This document shows, in pieces, positions 8,722 to 17,573 of a DNA stretch of 64,000 bases. Below the pieces are notes generated by a model. That model was not told where the DNA came from. It was given only the letters and a program-made list of their open reading frames with translations, and did no database searches. Position 1 is the first letter of the stretch. Each line of letters opens with the position of its first letter. Made by a program: the position numbers and the translations under genes. Origin of the DNA: Hyphomicrobiales bacterium. Lineage in GTDB: Bacteria; Pseudomonadota; Alphaproteobacteria; Rhizobiales; Rhizobiaceae. The stretch is from positions 1 through 64,000 of the forward strand of contig UBZP01000001.1 in assembly GCA_900469965.1 (NCBI GenBank), in the 5' to 3' direction.

Positions 8722-8823
8722 CAGTTCGTTACCTGCCCTCTTTCCGCAACCGGGAACCGTAAGCGCTGCGCCACGTTGTGTTGGCGAAGGGAAACACGGA
8801 CCCAATTTCGGAAGGAGATACCG

Positions 8824-9462
8824 ATGTACAAGATTCTGATGACCGGCGTTGCGCTCGCGATCGCGGGTGCCTCCATGGCACACGCCGAAGAGCGGAAGCC
8901 GAACCCCGGCGCGGCAGCGGCCACCGGTGGCGCCGCCGGCGCGCTGACGGGCGCCCTCGTCGGCGGACCGGTGGGTGCCGCAATCGGCGGCGTCGCCGGC
9001 GCCACGCTGGGCGCGGCCACGTCGGTTCCGCAGGAAGCCCGCGTCTACGTGATGGAAAACCCGGTGGAGCCGGTGGTGCTCGAGGGTCCGGTGACGACCG
9101 AGACGCGCCTGCGCGAGGACGTCGTGCTGACGCCGATCCCGGATCAGCCCGACTATTCCTACGTCTATGTCGAGAACCGGCCGGTCATCGTGCGGACCAG
9201 TGACCGCCAGGTCGTCTATGTCGACGAAGTGCAGACGACCGGCAGCATCGCCCCGCCGATCCCGGAGACGACGATCACCTATATCGAGCGCCATCCGGTC
9301 GGCCCGGTGATGCTGGAAGGGCCGGTCGCGGCCGGCACCGTCGTCCCCGAGGACGTCGACCTCATCGCCGTCCCGGACAGCCCGGACTATGGCTACATCT
9401 ATGTGGAAGACCGCCCCGTGCTGGTCGACCGCGGCAGCCGCCAGGTGCTTTGGGTGCGCTGA
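8824..9462 (+). CDS. exported DUF1236-repeat protein with glycine zipper
   Basis: A 212-residue protein with a signal peptide (cleavage near AHA-EE, residue 21) and a Gly/Ala-rich hydrophobic zipper at about 28-63 (GGAAGALTGALVGGPVGAA). Two DUF1236 repeats follow, at about 75-135 and 152-212, both with the pattern PD-Y-YVYVE-RPV-V-R-RQV. GGAAGGAGAT precedes the ATG. DUF1236 proteins are common in Rhizobiales and may be envelope-associated; no function is known. A hairpin terminator follows. Confidence 0.8.
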   Translation: MYKILMTGVALAIAGASMAHAEERKPNPGAAAATGGAAGALTGALVGGPVGAAIGGVAGATLGAATSVPQEARVYVMENPVEPVVLEGPVTTETRLREDVVLTPIPDQPDYSYVYVENRPVIVRTSDRQVVYVDEVQTTGSIAPPIPETTITYIERHPVGPVMLEGPVAAGTVVPEDVDLIAVPDSPDYGYIYVEDRPVLVDRGSRQVLWVR

Positions 9463-9485
9463 GCCCCACGCGACGTGACATGACG

Positions 9486-9513
9486 AACGGCCCGCAGGTT
9501 GCGGGCCGTTTCT
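9486..9513 (+). terminator. terminator after the DUF1236 gene
   Basis: A perfect 10-bp stem (AACGGCCCGC, 9486-9495 with 9501-9510), a 5-nt loop, then TTTCT partly inside the stem end. The stop codon of the convergent phosphoribosyltransferase gene overlaps its right edge, so it may serve both directions. Confidence 0.75.
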
Positions 9514-10174
9514 ATGGCGGGCCGGCGGCAGGCCGCGTCACGAGATCGACCACCTCCTGATCGGTAACCTGCGCGAAATCGCGATAGTGGCAGCTGACGG
9601 CGCGAAAGCCGGCCGGTTGCTGGAGGCAGACGACACGGTCGGCCGAGCGCGCCAGAAGCCGCACCGTCTCCGGCGGACCGACCGGCACTGCGAGCGTGAT
9701 GGAGGCGACCGCCTGCAGCCGCACCGCCTTCAGCGCCGCCGCCAGGGTAGCGCCGGTCGCCACCCCATCGTCGACGACGATGACGTTGCGGCCCTGAAGC
9801 GGCACCTGTGTCCTGTCGCCCAGATATCGCCGGCGCTGGCGATCGATCTCGGTCCGCTGCCTGGCCGCCTCGGCGTCGAGATAGGCCGACGTGGCTCCGC
9901 ACAGGCCGACGAGGTCATCGTTCAGCACGACCTGCGGCTGGCCGCTGCCGGCGATCGCTCCCAATGCGACCTCGCGGTTTGACGGCGCCCCGATCTTGCG
10001 CACGAAGAGAAGATCCAGCTCCGCCCCGAGCGCGGCTGCGATCTCGGCGGCGACGGGCACGCCGCCCCGCGGCACAGCCAGAACCACCGGCTGCCCGATC
10101 CTCTCACCGGAAAGCACCGCGGCCAATCTCCGGCCCGCGTCCGCGCGATCCTCGAACTGCTGTCCATAGAGCAT
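9512..10174 (-). CDS. phosphoribosyltransferase-domain protein
   Basis: A 220-residue type I phosphoribosyltransferase-fold protein. The PRPP-binding loop VIVVDDGVATGAT is at about 130-142, with the Asp pair and the GxxTG-like turn. The early segment PVVLAVPRGGVPVAAEIA near 29-46 is typical of the stand-alone family often found with erythromycin-esterase or stress genes. I prefer the ATG at 10174 because GGGAGGGCGG lies just upstream; an ATG pair at 10217-10222 would add 16 residues without a good ribosome-binding site. Substrate unknown. Confidence 0.8.
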   Translation of the reverse strand: MLYGQQFEDRADAGRRLAAVLSGERIGQPVVLAVPRGGVPVAAEIAAALGAELDLLFVRKIGAPSNREVALGAIAGSGQPQVVLNDDLVGLCGATSAYLDAEAARQRTEIDRQRRRYLGDRTQVPLQGRNVIVVDDGVATGATLAAALKAVRLQAVASITLAVPVGPPETVRLLARSADRVVCLQQPAGFRAVSCHYRDFAQVTDQEVVDLVTRPAAGPP

Positions 10175-10405
10175 TTCCGCCCTCCCGAGGGGGCGAATAG
10201 GCTGGAATTCGAGCCGCATCATATCAAATTCATTAAGGACTTGCAGATATTTGAAGTGCTTGGGCGGAAAACTGGCGAAAAATCAGATCCGCCCCGCCGG
10301 GCGCCGGTCGGCCTGCCCCGTTCTCCATGATGGAGCCTTCCCCATTCCGATTGCGTTCCGCCGCCGCGCACCCGCTCGGCGACCGTCTCAGCTTGTGAGG
10401 ATTTC

Positions 10406-12760
10406 ATGTTCAACCTACAGCCCAAGTCGCTTGCGACAAAGCTGATCGCAGTTACCGGCGGAACGATTGCCGTCGTCCTGCTTGCATCGAATTTCATCCT
10501 TATCTCGCAATCCGAGGATCGCGTCGAGGCGCTGATCCTCAACGAAGCCAACAGCGAGGCCCGCGCCATCTCCGAAGACGTCGCCGGCGCCATCGGCGAA
10601 CTGGCCAGCGCTGCCCGCTCGAACGCCGGCATCATCGCCAAGGGCCACGAGGGCCAGTACCTCGACCGCAAGGCCGTCATCGACATGCTGCGCGTCGGCG
10701 CCGAGGCCAACGACTTCGCCTTCGGCAGCTGGTTCGCCGCCGAGAAGGACACGTTCGACGGCAAGGCCTCCGAGTATGTCGGGAACAAGGAATTCGCCGG
10801 CAGCAAGGACGGCACCTTCAACCCCTACTGGACGAAGAACAAGGAAGGCGGCCTGACCTTCTCGACCTTCGAGTCCGACTACGAGGGCGGCTGGTACGCG
10901 CTCGCCGCCATGAGCGGCAAGGGCGCCATGAGCCCGCCCTATACCGAGAGCACGACCGGCGACAACGTCTCGATGGCCTCCATCGCCTACCCGGTCCTGT
11001 CCAAGGGCAAGCTGATTGGCGTCAGCGGCGTCGACGTCCGCCTGTCGACGCTGGCCGAGCGCGTCTCCGCGCTGCGCCCCTTCGGCACCGGCCGCGTCCT
11101 CGTGCTGACGCAGACCGGCAAGTGGCTCGTGCCGCCGAAGCCGGACCTTCTGATGAAGGACTATGACGGCGCCGGCAGCGACATCGTCAAGGAAGCCCTC
11201 GGCGCACAGAAGCCGGGCTTCATTGCCAACCTGTCCCTCGACGGCCTGGAGCCGTTCGACCGGGTCGTCTATCCGGTCGAGCTGCCGGGCGTGAACGCCA
11301 CCTGGGCCGTCCTCGTGGACATCCCGCATTCGGTGGCGAGCGCACCCGTCCGCGACCAGACCCTGATGATGGTTCTCGGCGGCGTGATCGTGCTCGGCGT
11401 CGTCCTGCTCGGCCTGTGGCTCGCCGTCCGTCGCTTCGTGCAGAAGCCGCTCGCAAGTCTCGTCGCCGACGTCGACCGGCTGGGCCGCGGCGAATATGCC
11501 GAGCCGATCCTGGGCCAGGAGCGCACCGACGAAACCGGTGCCGTGGCGAAGGCGCTGGAAGGCTTCCGCCACCAGCTCGCCGACACCAAGCGTCTCGAGG
11601 CGGATGCGGAAAACCAGCGCCAGATGACCGAGAGCGAGCGCAACCGGGCCGAAGCGGAGCGCCAGGCCTCCGGCGCCCTGCAGCGCGACATCGTCTCGCG
11701 GCTTGCCGAAGGGCTTTCGCGGCTCTCGGCCGGCGAGCTGTCCTACCGCCTGTCCGGCGACTTCCCGGGCGAATATGCGAAGCTCAAGGCCGACTTCAAC
11801 TCCGCCATGGGCAGCCTCGAGGAGACGATCGGCACCGTCAACGCGTCGGTCGCCAACATCACCAACGGCACCAACGAGATCTCGAACGGCGCCGGCGACC
11901 TTTCGCATCGCACCGAGCAGCAGGCCGCAAGCCTGGAAGAAACGGCCGCCGCCCTCGACCAGCTGACCTCCCAGGTCAATTCGAGCGCGGAGAACGCCCG
12001 CGTCGCGGCCCAGTCGGTCGCCTCGGCAAGCGAGGACGCCGGCCGGTCGGGCGAGGTCGTCCAGAAGGCGATCGCGGCCATGAAGGGCATTGAGAAGTCG
12101 TCCGGCGAGATCTCCAACATCATCGGCGTGATCGACGAGATCGCCTTCCAGACCAACCTGCTGGCGCTGAACGCCGGCGTCGAGGCCGCCCGCGCGGGCG
12201 AGGCCGGCAAGGGCTTCGCCGTCGTCGCCCAGGAGGTCCGGGAACTGGCGCAGCGCTCGGCGAATGCGGCAAAGGAGATCAAGAACCTCATCAACGCCTC
12301 GGAAACGCAGGTGCGCGAGGGTGTCGATCTCGTCGGCCGGGCCGGCAATGCGCTGGAAAAGATCGCCGAGCAGGTCATGCAAATCAACGGCCTGATCCGC
12401 CAGATCTCGTCCTCCGCCTCCGAGCAGGCGGTCGGCCTGAAGGAGATCAACTCGGCCGTCAACCAGATGGACCAGGTGACCCAGCAGAACGCCGCGATGG
12501 TGGAAGAAACGACCGCTGCCAGCGTCGCACTGAACGAGGAGGCGCGCACGCTGCAGTCGCTCGTCGCCCGCTTCCGCACGGCACAGGAGCAGTCGGCTCC
12601 CACGGTGCGCCAGCCGCAGCGTTCGCCCCAGCCGGCCGCACCTGCGGCCCCGGCGGCGGCGGCGCCGCGTGCCGCTTACGCCCGCCCCGCCGCGCCGCGT
12701 GCGGTCCCGCAGGTTGCCGGCAACACGGCACTCGCCCAGGACAACTGGGAAGAGTTCTGA
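10406..12760 (+). CDS. methyl-accepting chemotaxis protein
   Basis: A 784-residue chemoreceptor. A transmembrane helix at about 12-33 and another at about 314-336 flank a periplasmic sensor domain of Cache type (about 35-312). HAMP segments follow (about 337-390 and a second HAMP-like region near 430-480), then the cytoplasmic signalling coiled coil. The hairpin tip, with VIDEIAFQTNLLALN and EAGKGFAVVAQEVRELAQRS, lies near 574-620. The C-terminus, after an Ala/Pro-rich linker, ends in NWEEF, the pentapeptide that tethers CheR and CheB. GAGGAT precedes the ATG. The ligand is unknown and no che genes are nearby. Confidence 0.93.
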   Translation: MFNLQPKSLATKLIAVTGGTIAVVLLASNFILISQSEDRVEALILNEANSEARAISEDVAGAIGELASAARSNAGIIAKGHEGQYLDRKAVIDMLRVGAEANDFAFGSWFAAEKDTFDGKASEYVGNKEFAGSKDGTFNPYWTKNKEGGLTFSTFESDYEGGWYALAAMSGKGAMSPPYTESTTGDNVSMASIAYPVLSKGKLIGVSGVDVRLSTLAERVSALRPFGTGRVLVLTQTGKWLVPPKPDLLMKDYDGAGSDIVKEALGAQKPGFIANLSLDGLEPFDRVVYPVELPGVNATWAVLVDIPHSVASAPVRDQTLMMVLGGVIVLGVVLLGLWLAVRRFVQKPLASLVADVDRLGRGEYAEPILGQERTDETGAVAKALEGFRHQLADTKRLEADAENQRQMTESERNRAEAERQASGALQRDIVSRLAEGLSRLSAGELSYRLSGDFPGEYAKLKADFNSAMGSLEETIGTVNASVANITNGTNEISNGAGDLSHRTEQQAASLEETAAALDQLTSQVNSSAENARVAAQSVASASEDAGRSGEVVQKAIAAMKGIEKSSGEISNIIGVIDEIAFQTNLLALNAGVEAARAGEAGKGFAVVAQEVRELAQRSANAAKEIKNLINASETQVREGVDLVGRAGNALEKIAEQVMQINGLIRQISSSASEQAVGLKEINSAVNQMDQVTQQNAAMVEETTAASVALNEEARTLQSLVARFRTAQEQSAPTVRQPQRSPQPAAPAAPAAAAPRAAYARPAAPRAVPQVAGNTALAQDNWEEF

Positions 12761-12787
12761 GCGCCAGACGGCGCCACAGGAAAGAAT

Positions 12788-12815
12788 GAACGGCGCCGCC
12801 CCCGCGGCGCCGTTC
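12788..12815. terminator. hairpin between convergent genes
   Basis: A perfect 11-bp stem (GAACGGCGCCG, 12788-12798 with 12805-12815) and 6-nt loop, between the chemoreceptor stop and the nucleoside hydrolase stop. T runs are poor on both sides, so this is a probable but not textbook bidirectional terminator. Confidence 0.6.
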
Positions 12816-12820
12816 TCGCA

Positions 12821-13765
12821 TCAGAGCCGGGCGACGCGCTCGGTCAGGAGTTCGAAGAAGCCGTCGGCATCGATGTCGCGCATCACCCGGGCATTGGGGC
12901 TGCGGCCGGTGACCTGCCACCAGTCGACGACGGTCATCCCGGTCGTCAGGGGCGAGCCCGTCTCGACCTCGACATTGCAGTGGCGGCCGCCGAACAGGTC
13001 CGGCCGCAGCAGATAGGCGATCACCGTTGGGTCATGCAGCGGTCCGCCGTCGGAGCCGTATTTCTCCACGTCGAAGCGCTCGAAGAACTCCAGCATGGCG
13101 ACCAGGGCCAGCGCCGGCGGCGTGCCGATCGCGCGAAGCTTCTCGACCCGGCTGCGCAGGGTGAGGACCTTGTGGGTGACGTCGAGGGGCATCATGACGA
13201 TCGGGACGCCGGAGCGAAACACGATATCGGCCGCCTCGGGATCTACATAGACGTTGAACTCCGCGGCCGGGGTGATGTTGCCGCCCTCGAAGAAGCCGCC
13301 GCCCATCATGACGATCTCGGCGATGCGGCCGGCCAGGTCCGGCGCCTTCTGGAGGGCGAGCGCGACGTTGGTCAGCGGCCCGAGCGTGCACAGCGTCACC
13401 GTGCCGGAGGGCGCGTTGCGGATCGTCTCGACGATAAAGTCCACCGCATGCATGTCCTGCAGGGGCATCGTCGGCTCGTCGAGATCCGGACCGTCGAGAC
13501 CGGTCTTGCCGTGGACATGCTCGGCGGTGACGAGCGGACGGCTGAGCGGGGTGTCCGCGCCCGCGAAGACCTTGACGTCCGTACGCCCGCAAAGCTCGCA
13601 GAGGATGCGGGCGTTGCGCGCCGTCAGGCTCAGGGGCACGTTGCCGGCAACGGTGGTGATGCCCAGCACCTCCAGCTCGTCGGCGCTGCCGAAGGCCAGC
13701 ATGATCGCTGCGGCATCGTCCTGGCCCGGATCGGTATCGATGATGATCTTTCTTGGTGGCGACAT
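12821..13765 (-). CDS. inosine-uridine preferring nucleoside hydrolase family protein
   Basis: A 314-residue nucleoside N-ribohydrolase that would release the base from a ribonucleoside for salvage. The N-terminal DTDPGQDD, at 10-17, supplies the calcium-binding Asp cluster. The internal MMGGGFFEGGNITPAAEFN (about 167-185) is the usual ribose-binding Asn/Glu segment, and the later HDPTVIAYLL contains the third-site His-Asp. The ATG at 13765 has a modest TTGAGG upstream. Base preference cannot be read from sequence. Confidence 0.88.
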   Translation of the reverse strand: MSPPRKIIIDTDPGQDDAAAIMLAFGSADELEVLGITTVAGNVPLSLTARNARILCELCGRTDVKVFAGADTPLSRPLVTAEHVHGKTGLDGPDLDEPTMPLQDMHAVDFIVETIRNAPSGTVTLCTLGPLTNVALALQKAPDLAGRIAEIVMMGGGFFEGGNITPAAEFNVYVDPEAADIVFRSGVPIVMMPLDVTHKVLTLRSRVEKLRAIGTPPALALVAMLEFFERFDVEKYGSDGGPLHDPTVIAYLLRPDLFGGRHCNVEVETGSPLTTGMTVVDWWQVTGRSPNARVMRDIDADGFFELLTERVARL

Positions 13766-13853
13766 GGGCCTCAACTTCTCCGAATCGTGTGGTCGCGCCG
13801 GCAATTGGCGGCGAAACGGCGACTATATTTGCCGGACGGCACTTCGCAAGCGT

Positions 13854-13882
13854 CTTGCACGGGTGCCAGGCAGCCCCCATAT
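13854..13882 (+). promoter_or_regulatory. sigma-32 (RpoH) promoter of hsp20
   Basis: CTTGCAC at 13854-13860, a 14-nt spacer, then CCCCATAT at 13875-13882. This closely matches the heat-shock consensus (CTTGAAA, 13-17 nt, CCCCATNT). Transcription should begin near 13889, giving a leader of about 58 nt before the hsp20 ATG. Confidence 0.85.
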
Positions 13883-13888
13883 TGCTGG

Positions 13889-13950
13889 ATGTCGGGATGC
13901 CGAATTCGGGTCCCGCGACCAGTCGCTTGAAAGCAAGGACTAACGACATG
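13889..13950 (+). promoter_or_regulatory. ROSE-type RNA thermometer in the hsp20 leader
   Basis: The leader can fold into two hairpins. The first, near 13894-13914, uses GGGA/TCCC and CCGA/TCGG. The second is the key one: 13922-13929 (GTCGCTTG) pairs with 13934-13940 (CAAGGAC) around an AAAG loop, leaving G13925 unpaired opposite the Shine-Dalgarno AGGA (13936-13939). TCGCT at 13923-13927 is an exact match to the ROSE anti-Shine-Dalgarno signature UYGCU with its bulged G. ROSE elements repress rhizobial small heat-shock genes at low temperature by hiding the ribosome-binding site. Confidence 0.82.
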
Positions 13951-14379
13951 AGCCGGATTACGCCTTTTGCCAGCCCACTCCTTCTCGGCTTCGACGCCAT
14001 GGAGAAGACCCTGGAGCGGATCGCCAAGGGGAACGACGGCTACCCTCCCTACAACATCGAACGCATTCGCGCCGATGGCGTCTCCGGCTCACCGGAACGG
14101 CTCCGCATCACGCTTGCGGTGGCCGGATTTTCGGAAGAGGAGCTCGAGGTGACCACGGAGGAGAACCAGCTGATCGTGCGCGGTCGCCAGACCGACACGG
14201 AAGAGCGGGACTACCTCTACAGGGGCATTGCCGCGCGGCAGTTCCAGCGCATGTTCGTCCTTGCCGACGGCATGCGGGTGCTGGGCGCCGAGCTGCGCAA
14301 CGGCCTCCTCGCCATCGACCTTGCACGGCCCGAGCCAGAGCGAATGGTAAGGAAAATTAACATTTCCGTACCAGACTAG
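13948..14379 (+). CDS. small heat-shock protein, Hsp20/IbpA type
   Basis: A 143-residue alpha-crystallin-domain chaperone that would hold unfolding proteins in the cytoplasm. The N-terminus MSRITPFASPLLLGFDAMEK resembles rhizobial IbpA/HspA-class proteins. The core runs from about 38 to 128, with AGFSEEELEV near 54 and the C-terminal GLLAIDLARPEPE carrying the G-x-L-type edge strand. Upstream lie a sigma-32 promoter and a ROSE thermometer, so expression should depend on heat at both transcription and translation. A DUF1150 gene follows by 138 bp. Confidence 0.93.
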   Translation: MSRITPFASPLLLGFDAMEKTLERIAKGNDGYPPYNIERIRADGVSGSPERLRITLAVAGFSEEELEVTTEENQLIVRGRQTDTEERDYLYRGIAARQFQRMFVLADGMRVLGAELRNGLLAIDLARPEPERMVRKINISVPD

Positions 14380-14517
14380 GCCAAGTGCCGTTCCTGCGGG
14401 AACACCCGCCGGAGCTTCACCCACATACGGATATTTTCCGGATGCACCGACGGGTCATATCGACGGCGGGCGTCCGGCAGGCCGGTATCCAATCCGGCAC
14501 ATTGCCAGGAGGCAAAC

Positions 14518-14775
14518 ATGGGACTGAAAACCATCACCCCTCAAGTCACCAAGGCGGACCTCGCCCATCTGGGCGCGGGCGAAGTGGGCTATATCCGCAA
14601 GATGCGCGCCGACGAGGTTTCGCGCTGCTTCCCCGAAGCGCCGGATATCGATCCCAGCCTGGACCTCTGGGCGCTCTTCGGCGCGGACGGCACGCCGATC
14701 CTTCTGACCGACAACCGTTCCAGCACCTTCTACAAGGCTGCCGAGGACGAGCTTCGCACGGTCAGCCTGCACTGA
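14518..14775 (+). CDS. DUF1150 family protein
   Basis: An 85-residue small protein of the DUF1150 family, which in Rhizobiales commonly follows an hsp20 gene, as it does here. The C-terminal half DLWALFGADGTPILLTDNR is the conserved part. A strong AGGAGG lies 6 nt before the ATG. No signal peptide or membrane segment is present. Function unknown; the linkage suggests a stress role, by inference only. Confidence 0.82.
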   Translation: MGLKTITPQVTKADLAHLGAGEVGYIRKMRADEVSRCFPEAPDIDPSLDLWALFGADGTPILLTDNRSSTFYKAAEDELRTVSLH

Positions 14776-14793
14776 CAGCAATCCGTGGCGGGC

Positions 14794-15495
14794 TCATGCC
14801 CGCCGGAAGGTGAGATAGGCAGAGCTGCGACCTTCGCGCTTTGCCTTCGCCTCGTAGCGCGTGCCCGGCCAGCCGGCGAACGGCGTCAGCCAGTCGGCGG
14901 CATTGTCCGCGGTCCATTCGAACGCGGGGTGCGCGGCGCAGTGCGCCAGCGTCCAGTTGACATAGGTGTCTATGTCGGAGGCGAAGCAGAAGAGCCCGCC
15001 GGGCTTCAGCACTCTTGCGAAGCGATCGAGGCTCACGCGCGATACGAAGCGGCGCTTCCAATGCTTCCGCTTCGGCCAGGGATCGGGATAGAGCAGGTCG
15101 ATCTGGTCGATCGATCCCGGTGGCAGCCAGTCCAGAACCTGCATCGCGTCGTTGTCGTAGAGACGGACGTTGCGCGCGCCGGTCTCCTCGATCCGCCCCA
15201 CCAGCTTCGCCATGGAATTGATGAAGGGCTCGACGCCGATGAACCCGGTCTCAGGGTTCTCGAGCGCGCGATGAATGAGGTGCTCCCCGCCGCCGAAACC
15301 GATCTCGAGCCGAATCCGCGCAGGGCCGAACGCGAAGAGGCCTTCCAGCCTTTCCGGCGCCGGCTGCGACAGGTCCAGCGCCAGCGTCGGCAGCACTTCT
15401 TCCAGCCGTCGGGCCTGGCGCTCGCGAAGCGGCTTGCCCTTGCGGCGTCCGAAAAAGGCCTCCGTGGCGCGGGTCGGGTGCTGCTGTTCTGACAT
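14794..15495 (-). CDS. trmB: tRNA (guanine-N7-)-methyltransferase
   Basis: A 233-residue SAM-dependent enzyme that makes m7G46 in tRNA. SAM motif I is seen in [16 protein letters not shown] (about 61-76). The family signature [16 protein letters not shown] is near 134-149, with the catalytic Asp in DPWP. The C-terminal [13 protein letters not shown] segment is typical. The ATG at 15495 follows GAGAG. It lies 83 bp downstream of metK on the same strand, with a hairpin in between. Confidence 0.95.
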   Translation of the reverse strand: MSEQQHPTRATEAFFGRRKGKPLRERQARRLEEVLPTLALDLSQPAPERLEGLFAFGPARIRLEIGFGGGEHLIHRALENPETGFIGVEPFINSMAKLVGRIEETGARNVRLYDNDAMQVLDWLPPGSIDQIDLLYPDPWPKRKHWKRRFVSRVSLDRFARVLKPGGLFCFASDIDTYVNWTLAHCAAHPAFEWTADNAADWLTPFAGWPGTRYEAKAKREGRSSAYLTFRRA

Positions 15496-15512
15496 GGCGG
15501 GTCTCTCACGAT

Positions 15513-15547
15513 AAAAGCGGGCGTCTCCCTGGGGAGGCACCCGCTTT
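15513..15547 (-). terminator. terminator or attenuator between metK and trmB
   Basis: On the minus strand AAAGCGGG (15540-15547) pairs with CCCGCTTT (15514-15521), with an inner GCCTCCCC-type stem, followed by TTTAT. It lies 31 nt after the metK stop and 18 nt before the trmB start, so it should end most metK transcripts or attenuate trmB. Confidence 0.7.
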
Positions 15548-15578
15548 ACAGTCTTCGATCAGGGTCCGTAAAGGCCGA

Positions 15579-16835
<1,257 letters not shown>

Positions 16836-16864
16836 ACGGGATTCCCCTCAATGAAGACGGTTCC

Positions 16865-16893
16865 GTATTAGTCAGTTCGGGGTCGAAAAACAA
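16865..16893 (-). promoter_or_regulatory. housekeeping promoter of metK
   Basis: On the minus strand TTGTTT (16888-16893) and TAATAC (16865-16870) are separated by exactly 17 nt. Transcription would begin near 16858, leaving a leader of about 23 nt. A small inverted repeat, CATATCTTTATATG at 16911-16924, lies just upstream. Confidence 0.55.
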
Positions 16894-16948
16894 GCGCAGA
16901 ACGACATAAACATATCTTTATATGCGATTATTTCCCCGGAGAGGCCAC

Positions 16949-16976
16949 AAAAAGAAAACGGCTCCAAAAGGAGCCG
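16949..16976 (-). terminator. terminator after the praR-like gene
   Basis: A perfect 7-bp stem (CGGCTCC, 16959-16965 with 16970-16976) with a 4-nt loop, followed on the minus strand by TTTTCTTTTT. It lies 34 nt after the regulator stop and upstream of metK. Confidence 0.88.
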
Positions 16977-17010
16977 CTTTCTTGCGTAACTTTTTCCGTC
17001 CAGGCGAAGC

Positions 17011-17427
17011 CTATTCCTCCGCCTCGGCGGCCAGCGCCTTCACGAGATCCACAAGCTTACGGCGCACCTTGGGATCGCTGATCTTCACGAAGGACCTGTT
17101 GAGTTGAAGCCCCTCCGAAGAGGAGAGAAAGTCGACCACGTAGTTCGAGCTGGACGCTTCGGCCATTCCCGGCTGGTTTCCGGTATTCTCCCCCGGCGCA
17201 TCCTCGAAGAAAAACGAAACCGGCACGTTGAGTATGCTGGAAATGTTCTGCAGGCGGCTCGCGCCGACACGATTGGTGCCTTTTTCGTATTTCTGGATCT
17301 GCTGGAAGGTGATCCCCAAATTTTCGCCCAATTTCTCCTGGCTCATGCCAAGCATGGTTCGGCGAAGGCGGATCCGGCTACCGACGTGAATGTCGATCGG
17401 GTTCGGCTTCTTCTTGTTTTCAATCAT
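17011..17427 (-). CDS. praR: XRE-family regulator, PraR/PhrR-like
   Basis: A 138-residue DNA-binding protein with a Cro/C1 helix-turn-helix at about 14-70 (RIRLRRTMLGMSQEKLGENL and IQKYEKGTNRVGASRLQNIS) and a variable C-terminal part. It looks like the rhizobial PraR/PhrR family, regulators of surface attachment, quorum sensing and acid response, and its position next to metK fits what I recall for that family. AGGACA lies upstream of the ATG. A perfect palindrome 90 bp upstream could be its operator. The name rests on recall, not on a search. Confidence 0.75.
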   Translation of the reverse strand: MIENKKKPNPIDIHVGSRIRLRRTMLGMSQEKLGENLGITFQQIQKYEKGTNRVGASRLQNISSILNVPVSFFFEDAPGENTGNQPGMAEASSSNYVVDFLSSSEGLQLNRSFVKISDPKVRRKLVDLVKALAAEAEE

Positions 17428-17516
17428 TGCTGTTGTCCTAACGCGCGAAATGGCCCCATTTATCCGGCATCTATCATAAGCCTTAACGTCACGTTGTATC
17501 CGAGACCTTTTCGGAC

Positions 17517-17533
17517 TTTATAATACTTATAAA
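17517..17533. promoter_or_regulatory. palindromic candidate operator upstream of praR
   Basis: A perfect 7-bp inverted repeat, TTTATAA-TAC-TTATAAA, in the AT-rich promoter region of the praR-like gene and just past the lnt stop. It could be an autoregulatory site or simply an extended -10 region (TATAAT occurs within it). Confidence 0.45.
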
Positions 17534-17573
17534 ATGCCGGTATTTGCCACTATGCAATTTTAGGGGTTTTTGG

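Noticed and set aside
10415-12382. 655-codon open frame antisense to the chemoreceptor gene
   Set aside because: High GC content leaves antisense frames open. The opposite strand encodes a full chemoreceptor with all signature motifs, and the antisense product has repetitive, charged low-complexity sequence.
16836-17010. SAM riboswitch upstream of metK
   Set aside because: The predicted leader is only about 23 nt and no SAM-II type pseudoknot sequence is visible.
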